A stretch of 64,000 bases of DNA from Frondihabitans sucicola (GTDB taxonomy: Bacteria > Actinomycetota > Actinomycetes > Actinomycetales > Microbacteriaceae), in the NCBI RefSeq assembly GCF_030296615.1, contig NZ_AP027732.1, forward strand, positions 186,001 through 250,000, given 5' to 3'. Each line of letters begins with the position of its first letter. Within the stretch, counting starts at the first letter, position 1. Both the position numbers and the translations under genes were made by a program. The notes below the pieces were generated by a model. The model had not been told where the DNA came from and did no database searches. It worked only from the letters and a program-made list of their open reading frames with translations. Positions 53,933-62,188 of this stretch are shown piece after piece.

Positions 53933-54855
53933 GGGCGGGCTCCTTCGGACGGTGCGGACGACCCAAGGATATCGGCCGAATACTGAGATCTGAGTCGCAG
54001 GATCTCGGTGCGGAGCCGGTTCGAGAACGCGATGGCCGTTTCATCGGCTTCGGGTCGCATGGGGTCGCCGAACGCGACACCGACGGGGAGCCGACCGGGC
54101 CGCGGCCAATTCGAACCGCGCGGATGTGCGATATTGGCGCCGATGAGCGCGAGCGGGACGATCGGAACGTCGCAGGCGGCAGCGAGTCGAGCCGCACCGG
54201 GTTTGAACGGGCCCATCACTCCGTCTTTGGAGCGGGTGCCCTCCGGGAAGACGAGGACGGGGAATCCGCGCTGAAGAAGGGACGCCGCGCTCACGTTCGA
54301 GTCGTTCGAGCGGGTCCGCGTCTTCGTCGCTCCGCCGCGCCGGCCGCCGCGCTGGATCGGGAACGCGTTGAAGAAGAGGGAGGTGAGGCCGCGCCGCCAC
54401 CAGACGTCGAAGAAGTAGTCGGCGGCCGCTCCGGTCGCGAGGTACCTCGAGAGTTTGCGGGGCAGAGCCCCGACGATCAGCGGCGCATCGAGATGGCTGG
54501 AGTGGTTCGCGACGAGCACGAAGCCTCCCTCGAGCCCCTTCAGACGCTCTCGCCCGAGAACGGTGACGTCCGTGATCGACCACACGGTCGGCTTCATGAC
54601 CCAGCGCTGCGCCACGAAGCGAGCCATGGCGTGCACGCGCGAGTTGAAGCGGTCGGAGACGTCGACGGCGGTGTCACCGAGCCGATCGCGCACATCGCCC
54701 GCCGTGCCGCTCACGCGGCCCGCGACCGCGGCGAGCCGAGGGTGCTGGGAGGCGGCAGGATCCTGCCCGCTGTCGGGGGCGTCCGCGTCGGGCTCGACAG
54801 CGGCGGAAGACTTGGGGATCTCGGGCGGTTCGCTCTGCCGATCGTCCACGATCAT
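53929..54855 (-). CDS. 1-acylglycerol-3-phosphate acyltransferase (PlsC-like)
   Basis: A 308-residue acyltransferase. After an acidic, Pro/Ser-rich head of about 80 residues, the HX4D motif is NHSSHLD (His118, Asp123), the glycerol-phosphate motif is VFPEGTRSKDG, and VPLALIGANIAHPRG follows. It would esterify lyso-phosphatidic acid or its alkyl analogue at sn-2. ATG 54855 overlaps the restored SDR stop (ATGA) and its stop overlaps the flavoprotein start, giving a coupled three-gene operon. Confidence 0.9.
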   Translation of the reverse strand: MIVDDRQSEPPEIPKSSAAVEPDADAPDSGQDPAASQHPRLAAVAGRVSGTAGDVRDRLGDTAVDVSDRFNSRVHAMARFVAQRWVMKPTVWSITDVTVLGRERLKGLEGGFVLVANHSSHLDAPLIVGALPRKLSRYLATGAAADYFFDVWWRRGLTSLFFNAFPIQRGGRRGGATKTRTRSNDSNVSAASLLQRGFPVLVFPEGTRSKDGVMGPFKPGAARLAAACDVPIVPLALIGANIAHPRGSNWPRPGRLPVGVAFGDPMRPEADETAIAFSNRLRTEILRLRSQYSADILGSSAPSEGARP

Positions 54856-55630
54856 GCCTCCACCGGTTTTTTCGACTCGACGAGATGGCGCCGGAGACGC
54901 TCCTCACAGCGCTCTTGGGGGCGTGCCGGAGCAACCCGACGAGCACTTTGTACCGAACCGTAGGTATGGAAATCACTTTGCCCCTGTCGACGTCGCGAAG
55001 GCACGCGGCCACCAGTTGTTCGGCGTCCAGCCACAGGGAGTTTGGGATGCTCGACGTCTTGATGGCGGCCCGCTGATGGAACTCGGTGCGGACCCAGCCG
55101 GGCAACACGGCGGTCACGGTCACTCCCGTGCCCTTGAGCTCGACGGACAGGCCCTCGGAGAACGCCGTCACCCAGGCTTTGATTGCCGAGTAGGCGCCCA
55201 TGGCGAGCAGCCCTGCGGTCGACGAGACGTTGATGATCCTGCCCGCCCCGCGATCGCGCATGCCTCGCGCCGCGGCACCGGAGAGGACGAGCACGGCGCG
55301 GCACATGACGTCGAAGCCGAGGTCGAGTTCGTCCTGGCGGCCGGACGTCAGGGGAACATGCATGCCGAATCCGGCATTGTTCACCAGGACGTCGATCGGA
55401 CGCGTCGGGTCTTCGAGCCTGGCCGCCACCCGATCGACCGCGGCACGGTCGGCGAGATCGGCAGCCAGGATCTCGACGGATCTGCCGAGGGCCCGCAGCG
55501 CGCTCGCGGTGGAGTCGAGTCGCGCCTCGTCTCGAGCGACGAGAACGAGGTCGTATCCACGATGTGCGAGCTGGCGGGCGAATTCGGCACCGATGCCGGA
55601 TGTGCCCCCGGTCACGAGCGCTACAGCCAT
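54852..55630 (-). CDS. Short-chain dehydrogenase, possible acyl/alkyl-DHAP reductase (frame broken at C-terminus)
   Basis: About 259 residues after repair. TGGTSGIG (residues 7-14), NNAG (84-87), catalytic Ser137 in NVSSTAG, Tyr147 and Lys151 in YSAIK. ATG 55630 gives the family start. As written the C-terminus runs into PlsC; one more G at 54893-54894 yields SRRHLVESKKPVEA and a stop forming ATGA with plsC. Similar SDRs reduce long-chain acyl or keto substrates; with AGPS-like and PlsC genes, reduction of alkyl-DHAP to alkyl-glycerol 3-phosphate is a sensible role, by inference. Confidence 0.82.
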
Positions 55631-55707
55631 GCCGCTTACGATACGGTGCTCACGGGCAACTTCGCGCATCGATCACGGCTGACGCCCGCTCCGGAGGCAT
55701 ACGTTTC

Positions 55708-56529
55708 ATGACCACTCGTCACGACCCGCGGAACGAAGAACCCTTCGACATCCGCGAGTTCACGCGCACGGCGCAGGGCAATTTCCGTGCCGAGCTCGAT
55801 CTCGAGTCGTACGCGACCGCCCCTCTCGATCCGTCGACCCTCGAGCTCGTCCGCTATCTCGAGCGACTCGAGGCAGCGACCATGGAGCATCTGCGCAACC
55901 TCCTCGTCACCGCCACCCACAAAGACGCCCGCGTCACCGCTTTCCTCGTGACCTGGGCTTTTGAGAAGTTCTGGATGGCCGACGCTCTCGACGCCGTCCT
56001 GGAGGCGAACGGCCTCGAGCGCACCAAGACGATCCCGGAGGGGACGCCGCGGAGGAGCGCCGACGAGGCGATCCAGCGCAGCGGTCCCATCCGTCGGGCC
56101 GTTGCCGCAGTCGGTCTCGGCGCACCGATCGTGGCCGTCCACATGACGACGGGCCTCATCGACGAATGGATACTCGAAACGGCATATAACCGCCTCAGAG
56201 AGTCGACGTCCTCCGAGCCCCTTCGGTCGACCATCGAGCGGATCCAGCGGATCAAACAGCGTCACGAGCAATTCTTCGCCGACGAGACCGACTGGCGCCT
56301 GCGAGATTCGGCTCGAGCCGTCCGACAGGTTCGGGCCGCTCTGGCGACGGCCGCCTGGCCGATCGGCGCCGTCGAGCGCGCAGCCACCGACCGCGACCTG
56401 TTCGAGGAATTCGTCTTCGGTGGCGCCGAGGGCAAAGAGCGGGCCGAATCCGTCGGGCGCAGGATCGCGGGTCTCCCGGGCCTGGACGCGCGCATCGGCC
56501 AGACCACCGCACGAAAGCTCGTCCCGTGA
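55708..56529 (+). CDS. Ferritin-like acyl-desaturase-type protein with degenerate metal site
   Basis: A 273-residue helical protein related to the protein at 58922 (shared LVRYLERLEAATMEHLRNLLVTATHKDARVTAFLVTWAFEKFW layout). In the intact paralogue the diiron ligands come from EYH, EEFWH, NEW and QEARH. Here the matching sites read MEH, EKFWM, DEW and KQRH, so one His and one Glu are replaced. Diiron chemistry is therefore doubtful; a structural or regulatory partner is possible. Divergent from the SDR gene and probably first in an operon with the fatty acyl-CoA reductase (GTGA overlap at 56526). Confidence 0.75.
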   Translation: MTTRHDPRNEEPFDIREFTRTAQGNFRAELDLESYATAPLDPSTLELVRYLERLEAATMEHLRNLLVTATHKDARVTAFLVTWAFEKFWMADALDAVLEANGLERTKTIPEGTPRRSADEAIQRSGPIRRAVAAVGLGAPIVAVHMTTGLIDEWILETAYNRLRESTSSEPLRSTIERIQRIKQRHEQFFADETDWRLRDSARAVRQVRAALATAAWPIGAVERAATDRDLFEEFVFGGAEGKERAESVGRRIAGLPGLDARIGQTTARKLVP

Positions 56530-56567
56530 CAGAGCAGAGCCCCCTCCGGGGACAGAAAGGACGACCC

Positions 56568-58871
56568 GTGACCGATCTCGGCGACCTCACCATCGATCTC
56601 GGGACCTCGCACGTCCTCCTCACCGGCGGCACCGGGTTCGTCGGGCAGGCCATCCTCGAGCGCCTCCTCGCCTCCCACCCGGGCACGACCGTGTCGCTCC
56701 TCATCCGCACGAAGGGGAGCACCTCGGGCATCGACCGCCTGCGTCACCTCCTGCGCAAGCCCGTCTTCAAGTCGTGGCGCGAGCGGGTCGGCGACGACGC
56801 CGTCGAGACAGCGCTCACCACGCGACTCCGCGTGCTCGAAGGTGGGCTCGACTCGGTGCCGGACCTCCCGACCGACCTCGACGTGGTGATCCATTCGGCG
56901 TCGAGCGTCTCCTTCGACCCGCCGATCGACCAGGCCTTCGAGACCAACGTCGGCGGCGCCGTCGGGCTCTACGAGGCCCTCCTCGCCACCGGCACCTCAC
57001 CGCACGTCGTCCACGTCTCCACCGCGTACGTCGGCGGTCTCCGCAAGGGCGTCTTCCCCGAAGCGGCCCTCACCCACGATGTCGACTGGCGAGCCGAGTT
57101 CGAGGCCGCCCGCGCCGCCCGCTCCCGGGTCGAGCTGTCATCCCGACAGCCCGAGGTGCTGCGTCGCTTCATGGCCGAAGCGCGCGCCAAGCACGGTAAG
57201 GAGGGGCCGCTCGCCGTCTCGCGCGAGGCCGAGGCCGCCCGCATGACGTGGGTCAAGGCGAAGCTCGTCGACCACGGCAGGATGCGCGCCGAGAGCCTCG
57301 GCTGGACCGACGTCTACACCCTGACGAAGGCGTTCGCCGAGCGGGCGGGCGAGCAGATGTGGGCCGCTGCCGGCCACCGGCTGTCCTTCGTGCGCCCGGC
57401 GATCGTCGAGAGCGCGCTCCGTCACCCGTACCCGGGCTGGATCGACGGCTTCAAGGTCGCCGATCCGCTGATCATGGCGTACGGCCGCGGCATGCTGCCG
57501 GAGTTCCCCGGAGTTCCGGACAGCGTCCTGGACGTGATTCCCGTCGACTTCGTCGTGAACGTGATCCTGCTCGTCGCTGCCAATCCGGCGCCGCCGGCGA
57601 CCCTCGCGGCGCAGTACTTCCACGTGAGCTCGGGAGCCAGCAACCCGCTGCCGATCCACCGGATGTTCTCCAATCTGAGCGCGTTCTTCACGGCCCACCC
57701 CGTGCCCACACCCGACAGCGGGTCGATCGCCGCCGCCGACTGGCAGTTCCCCGGCGGTCGCAAGGTCGAGCGCGCGGTGCGCCTGCGCACGCGCATCAAC
57801 GACACCCGTGAGAAGGTGCTCATCCGGCTCCCGTCGACGGATCGCACCCGGCAGGCACTCGCCGACGTCGACCAGCGCCGGGGCGACCTCGAGTCGTTGC
57901 AGAGCCTGACCGACCTGTACCGGCACTACATCCAGTCGGAGATCATCTTCGACGACCGGAGGACACGAGCGCTGCAGGACGCCCTCGTCGCCACGCAACC
58001 GGCCGAGGTCGTCGCCGACATCGGCTTCGACGTGACCGACATCCAGTGGGAGGACTACTTCCAGGGCGTCCACTTCCCGGCGATCACGACGATGACGCGC
58101 GCTTTCAGCGTCCGACCGACCTCGTCGACCCGCAAGGAGTCCGAGCTGCCCGAACGCAGCGACGTCGTCGCCGTGTTCGATCTCGAGGGCACCGTCGTCG
58201 ACTCCAACATCGTCGAGCAGTACCTCTGGGTTCGCGGCGCGGGCTTCGGCAAGGCGGCCTGGCCGGGTGAGGTCGCGAGCCTGCTGACGTCGCTGCCGGG
58301 CTATCTCCGCGCCGAGCAGCGAGACCGGGGAGAGTTCATCCGGGCGTTCCTCCGCCGGTACGAGGGCATGCCGGTCGCCCGCCTCGACGAGGTCGTGGCG
58401 CGCGGCTTCGCGCAGACGATGCTGCGCCACACGATGCCGTCGGCGCTCGAGCGGATCGCGGCGCACCGGGCGGCGGGCCACCGCACGATCCTGGTCACCG
58501 GATCGATCGGCGCACTGACCGCTCCCCTCGCCGGACTCTTCGACGAAGTCGTCGCCGGCACCATGCATGCCCGGAACGGCATCTTCACCGGCTATCTCGC
58601 CCAGCCGCCGCTGGTCGACGAGGCCAGGGCAGCGTGGCTCACCCAGTACGCCGAGACCAACGGCTTCGATCTCTCAGCTTCGTACGGCTACGGTGACAGT
58701 CACGCCGACCTCGTGTGGCTGGAATTGCTGGGAAATCCGAGCGCGGTGAACCCCGACGCCAATCTCTCGCGGGAAGCGCTCCGAAGAAAATGGAGAATCC
58801 GTGATTGGAAGCGCGGGCCGTACGAGCTAACCTCGAAGTACGTGAGCAACGCAACACGCGTCGGCGAGTAG
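56568..58871 (+). CDS. Fatty acyl-CoA reductase fused to a HAD-IB phosphatase-like domain
   Basis: A 767-residue fusion. The N-terminal two thirds is a FAR-type extended SDR: VLLTGGTGFVGQAILERLL, VVIHSASSVSFDPPIDQAFETNVGGAVGLYEAL, HVSTAYVGG and YTLTKAFAE (Tyr-x-x-x-Lys), then the sterile-type C-terminal region. From about residue 545 a HAD-IB domain follows: VVAVFDLEGTVVDSNIVEQY (D-x-E, not D-x-D), TILVTGSIGALTAPL and YGYGDSHADLVWLE. It would reduce acyl-CoA to fatty alcohol. GTG 56568 has AAAGGA seven bases ahead; GTG 56526, overlapping the previous stop, is the alternative start. Confidence 0.88.
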   Translation: MTDLGDLTIDLGTSHVLLTGGTGFVGQAILERLLASHPGTTVSLLIRTKGSTSGIDRLRHLLRKPVFKSWRERVGDDAVETALTTRLRVLEGGLDSVPDLPTDLDVVIHSASSVSFDPPIDQAFETNVGGAVGLYEALLATGTSPHVVHVSTAYVGGLRKGVFPEAALTHDVDWRAEFEAARAARSRVELSSRQPEVLRRFMAEARAKHGKEGPLAVSREAEAARMTWVKAKLVDHGRMRAESLGWTDVYTLTKAFAERAGEQMWAAAGHRLSFVRPAIVESALRHPYPGWIDGFKVADPLIMAYGRGMLPEFPGVPDSVLDVIPVDFVVNVILLVAANPAPPATLAAQYFHVSSGASNPLPIHRMFSNLSAFFTAHPVPTPDSGSIAAADWQFPGGRKVERAVRLRTRINDTREKVLIRLPSTDRTRQALADVDQRRGDLESLQSLTDLYRHYIQSEIIFDDRRTRALQDALVATQPAEVVADIGFDVTDIQWEDYFQGVHFPAITTMTRAFSVRPTSSTRKESELPERSDVVAVFDLEGTVVDSNIVEQYLWVRGAGFGKAAWPGEVASLLTSLPGYLRAEQRDRGEFIRAFLRRYEGMPVARLDEVVARGFAQTMLRHTMPSALERIAAHRAAGHRTILVTGSIGALTAPLAGLFDEVVAGTMHARNGIFTGYLAQPPLVDEARAAWLTQYAETNGFDLSASYGYGDSHADLVWLELLGNPSAVNPDANLSREALRRKWRIRDWKRGPYELTSKYVSNATRVGE

Positions 58872-58880
58872 ACAACCCCG

Positions 58881-58913
58881 AAGGGAGTGGAAGAAGAATC
58901 ATATTCTTCTTCC
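58881..58913 (+). promoter_or_regulatory. Leader hairpin between Shine-Dalgarno and start codon of the diiron gene
   Basis: AAGGGAG (58881-58887) is the only good Shine-Dalgarno, but is 34 bases from the ATG at 58922. Between them GGAAGAAGAAT (58889-58899), loop CAT, and ATTCTTCTTCC (58903-58913) form a perfect 11-bp hairpin. If it folds, 25 bases are taken out and the effective spacing becomes about nine bases, which is optimal. The AU-rich stem stands out in this GC-rich genome. It suggests translation that depends on the folded state. Confidence 0.65.
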
Positions 58914-58921
58914 GACATGTA

Positions 58922-59716
58922 ATGGCATTCGACATCGACAAGTACGCCGCGACCTCTGAGCGCCTCGGCTGGGACGACCTCGATCTCGACCACTTCCGCG
59001 AGCAGCCCCTGTCGGCCGACACGCTGCGCACCCTGCGGTACATGGCCGACGTCGAGTACCACACCGTCTGCTACACCCGCGACCTCCTGACGACGCCCTC
59101 GCACAAGGAGGGCGACATCTCGACCTTCATGACCATGTGGAACCGCGAAGAGTTCTGGCACGGTGAAGCACTCGGAGCGGTCCTCGAGGTCCACGGCATC
59201 ACGGTCGACTACGACGCCCTGCGCGCCTCCCGCCTCAAGCTCGGCTGGCGCGACCGGCTCGACCCGATCAAGCAGTCGATGCTGGGCAAGATCGTCGGCA
59301 GCGACTTCGTGGCCGTGCACATGTCATGGGGCGCAGCGAACGAGTGGTCGGCCGTCAGCGCCTACAAACGCATGGCCGACCTCGAGACCGACCCCGTGCT
59401 CGGCGAGCTGCTGCGGCGCATCGCCAGGCAAGAGGCGCGGCACGTCGCGTTCTACGTCTCGCAGGCCCGTGCCCGCCTCGAGAAGAGCAAGCGCGCGCAG
59501 AAGCTCACGCGCCTGCTGCTGTCGAAGTTCTGGGCACCGGTCGGCTCCAGCATCATGGAGCGCGAAGACGTCCAGTTCGTGTTCGGGCAGATCATGTCGG
59601 GTGTCGAAGGCCGCAAAGAGATGAAGAAGCTCGACAACAACATCGCCAGCCTGCCGGGAATGAAGGGCCTCACGATCTTCGAGAAGGCCCTCGACGGCCT
59701 TGGAGTGGCCGCCTGA
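58922..59716 (+). CDS. Ferritin-like diiron protein (acyl-ACP desaturase type)
   Basis: A 264-residue helical protein with a full set of carboxylate-bridged diiron ligands: VEYHT (Glu and His), WNREEFWHGEAL (Glu-x-x-His), AANEWSAV (Glu) and ARQEARHVAFY (Glu-x-x-His). This is the pattern of the soluble fatty-acid desaturase 2/ferritin-like group that uses O2. It follows the fatty acyl-CoA reductase by 50 bases with a hairpin leader. As part of an ether-lipid-like cluster it is a candidate for alkyl-chain or vinyl-ether desaturation, which is inference. Upstream in-frame codons exist, but ATG 58922 gives the natural start. Confidence 0.85.
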   Translation: MAFDIDKYAATSERLGWDDLDLDHFREQPLSADTLRTLRYMADVEYHTVCYTRDLLTTPSHKEGDISTFMTMWNREEFWHGEALGAVLEVHGITVDYDALRASRLKLGWRDRLDPIKQSMLGKIVGSDFVAVHMSWGAANEWSAVSAYKRMADLETDPVLGELLRRIARQEARHVAFYVSQARARLEKSKRAQKLTRLLLSKFWAPVGSSIMEREDVQFVFGQIMSGVEGRKEMKKLDNNIASLPGMKGLTIFEKALDGLGVAA

Positions 59717-59791
59717 CCCAGGCTGTGGAAGGCCGCCCGGGCCTGTGGAGAACGCCTCGGCGCTCAGCCCGCTTCCGGTAGCGTCGAAGCC

Positions 59792-60556
59792 ATGGATCCC
59801 ACGGGCACAGACACCGAGCAGCGCACGCGCCGCGCGCCGGTCGCCGTGCTCATCGGTGGGGCCTTGGCCGTGCTCATCGCGGTCGGGGCGGCCGTGGGAG
59901 GCTCCCTCCGATTCAGCGGCCCGCGCTGGTTCCCCGGCATCACGACCACGCCCAGGCCGATCGTCCAGAGCAACTCGCCCCAGCCCGTCGCCAGTCAGAC
60001 GCCACCACCGGCTCCGACGGCGCACGACTACCCGAACCTCACCTGGCTCGTCCTCCTGATCGCCGGGCTGGCGCTGGCGGCCGTCCTCTTCTTCGTCGTC
60101 CGCTGGCTGATCCGCCGCCGACGCGACCGCGTCGAGGGTGTCGCAGCCCCTCTCGAGGGCCTCCCCGTGCTTCTCGACCTGCCCGACGACCCGTCGGTCG
60201 AGACGAGCCTGCCCTATCTCCGGCGAGGCCTGAGACGGGCGCTGGCGGCTCTCGACGGCGATCGCTCTCCGGCCGACGCCATCATCGAGGCGTGGCTCGG
60301 CCTCCAAGAAGCGGCCGAAGACGCCGGCTTCCAACGCGCCGACTCCGAGACACCGACAGAGTTCACGAGCAGGATCCTGCGGCGCGTCGAGGTCGATCCG
60401 GTCGCCCTGTCGACACTCCGGCGTCTGTACCTCGCCGTGCGCTTCGGCGATGCTCGGGCGACCTCGGCCGATGTCGCCGCCGCCCGCGGCGCTCTCGAGA
60501 TCCTCCAGGCCCACTGGGAGTCCGCCGAGCCGTCCGCCGACGGAGGCACCCCGTGA
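59792..60556 (+). CDS. DUF4129-domain membrane protein
   Basis: A 254-residue protein with two membrane segments (about 18-40 and 88-112) bracketing a Pro-rich external loop, and a cytoplasmic C-terminal DUF4129 domain (about 140-240: YLRRGLRRALAALDGDRSPADAIIEAWLGLQEAAEDAGFQRADSETPTEF). DUF4129 proteins occur with MoxR, DUF58 and transglutaminase-like genes, as here. First gene of the operon reading to the window end. Confidence 0.85.
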   Translation: MDPTGTDTEQRTRRAPVAVLIGGALAVLIAVGAAVGGSLRFSGPRWFPGITTTPRPIVQSNSPQPVASQTPPPAPTAHDYPNLTWLVLLIAGLALAAVLFFVVRWLIRRRRDRVEGVAAPLEGLPVLLDLPDDPSVETSLPYLRRGLRRALAALDGDRSPADAIIEAWLGLQEAAEDAGFQRADSETPTEFTSRILRRVEVDPVALSTLRRLYLAVRFGDARATSADVAAARGALEILQAHWESAEPSADGGTP

Positions 60557-61095
60557 GCGGCCTGCCGACACCACGCCCGCGGCCCCTCCGGCCCGTGCTG
60601 CGTCTTCTCCAACCGCCGCTTCGCCGACTCCTCGTCCTCGTCCTGATCGCGGCCGCGGTCATCGGTGGCATCGTCTGGTACTTCGGCCTGGCCGTCCCGG
60701 GGGCCGTCCTCGTCGCCGTGGCCGTCGCAGCGGTCGGCAGCACCTGGATCGCCGTCCAGGAGGCCGACGCGGTCGAGTGGCCCACGAAGCCGGCGCACCG
60801 CTCGCCCGGCGCCCGGCGCGACGTCGAGACGCTGAGCTGGTCGATGAAGACCCGCGGCGGTGTGCACGAGAAGACGCTGGCCCGCGCCCGCGAGGCTGCC
60901 AGGCACCGACTGCTGTTCCTCTACGGTCTCGACCTCTACGACCCTGCCAACCGCGACGAGATCGAACGACTTCTCGCGCCCGGCGTCGTGCGCGTCCTCT
61001 TGACGCCCCGGCACTCCAACCTCGACCTCGTGTCGTTCACCCGTCTGCTCGGGGCGCTCGAAGCGCTCGGAGCCCCCACCGAGAGGCCCTCGTGA
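60553..61095 (+). CDS. Hypothetical membrane protein of the MoxR-DUF58 operon
   Basis: A 180-residue protein from GTG 60553 (GTGA overlap). An Arg/Pro-rich start is followed by two membrane segments (about 22-62, LLVLVLIAAAVIGGIVWYFGLAVPGAVLVAVAVAAV) and a cytoplasmic part with LARAREAARHRLLFLYGLDLYDPANRDEIERLL. Family unknown, but small membrane proteins at this place between DUF4129 and MoxR are usual in actinobacteria. Translational overlap with moxR downstream. Confidence 0.75.
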   Translation: MSGLPTPRPRPLRPVLRLLQPPLRRLLVLVLIAAAVIGGIVWYFGLAVPGAVLVAVAVAAVGSTWIAVQEADAVEWPTKPAHRSPGARRDVETLSWSMKTRGGVHEKTLARAREAARHRLLFLYGLDLYDPANRDEIERLLAPGVVRVLLTPRHSNLDLVSFTRLLGALEALGAPTERPS

Positions 61096-62188
61096 CCACC
61101 ACCTCGCCCGCCACCACCCCGTCCAGCGCGCTCAGCATCGCCGAGGTGTCCGACCTCAGCCGGCGCATCCTCGACGAGGTCGGCAACCTCGTCGTCGACA
61201 TGCGGCGCCCCCTCGAGCTCGCCCTGGCCAGCATCCTGGCAGGTGGCCACGTGCTGTTCGAAGACGTCCCAGGCCTCGGGAAGACGCTGGCCGCGCGCAG
61301 CCTGGCGCAGGCATCGGGGCTCGACTTCCGGCGCCTGCAGTGCACGCCCGACCTCCTCCCGGCCGACATCACCGGGTCGTTCCTGTACGCGCCGGCCACC
61401 TCCGAGTTCGTCTTCCGCCCGGGTCCCGTCTTCACCGGGCTGTTCCTCGCCGACGAGATCAACCGCACCTCCCCGAAGACCCAGTCGGCGCTCCTCGAGG
61501 CGATGGCCGAGGGGCAGGTCACCGTCGAAGGGCAGAGCTTCCCGCTCCCGTCGCCCTTCCACGTGATCGCGACCTCCAACCCGATCGAGTACGAGGGCAC
61601 CTACGCGCTGCCCGAAGCGCAGCTCGACCGTTTCATGGTCCGGCTCGCCGTGGGCTACCCGAGCCGCCAGAGCGAACAGCAGGTCCTCCTCAACCGGGTC
61701 GACCGACGCCGCGAGGTCGGGGCCGTCTCGCCGGTCATCACCCCCAGATCCTCCTGGCCATGCAGGCGACCGTCGAGAGCGTGCACGTCGATCCCGACAT
61801 CGCCCTCTACTGCGTCGACCTGGTCACGGCCACCCGCGGACACCGCGACGTCCAGGTGGGCGCCTCCCCGCGCGGGGCTCAGGGCCTGATGCTCGTCGGT
61901 CGCGCTCGAGCCGTGATGGACGGCCGCGACTTCGTCGCCCCCGAAGACATCAAGGCCGCTGCCGTCCCCGTCCTGGCGCATCGCATCTCGCTCACGCCCC
62001 AGGCCTGGGCGAACGGGGTCGATGCCGCAGCCGTCATCGGCGGCATCGTCGGCCAGGTGGCCGGGCCTCCCGCCGTCGGCCTGCGCGAACCTGCCGGTGC
62101 CGAAGGGTCGAGCGCCGGCACGGCTGCCGGCACAGGTCCTGCAGCGGGCTCTGGCGCCGGCACAGGTCCGGCACAGGGGTCCCGGTGA
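61092..62188 (+). CDS. MoxR-family AAA+ ATPase (frame broken in assembly)
   Basis: About 365 residues after repair. Walker A is VPGLGKT (59-65), Walker B FLADEINR (118-125), sensor VIATSNPIEYEGTYALPEAQLDRF. The break is in CCCCC at 61741-61745; a sixth C gives SPVITPQILLAMQATVESVHVD. The lid domain (ASPRGAQGLMLVGRARAVMDGRDFVAPEDIKAAAVPVLAHRI) follows. The C-terminus ends in an Ala/Gly/Thr-rich tail (GTAAGTGPAAGSGAGTG), like the start of the last gene in the window. MoxR proteins act as chaperones for VWA/DUF58 partners. GTG start and GTGA overlap with DUF58. Confidence 0.92.
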
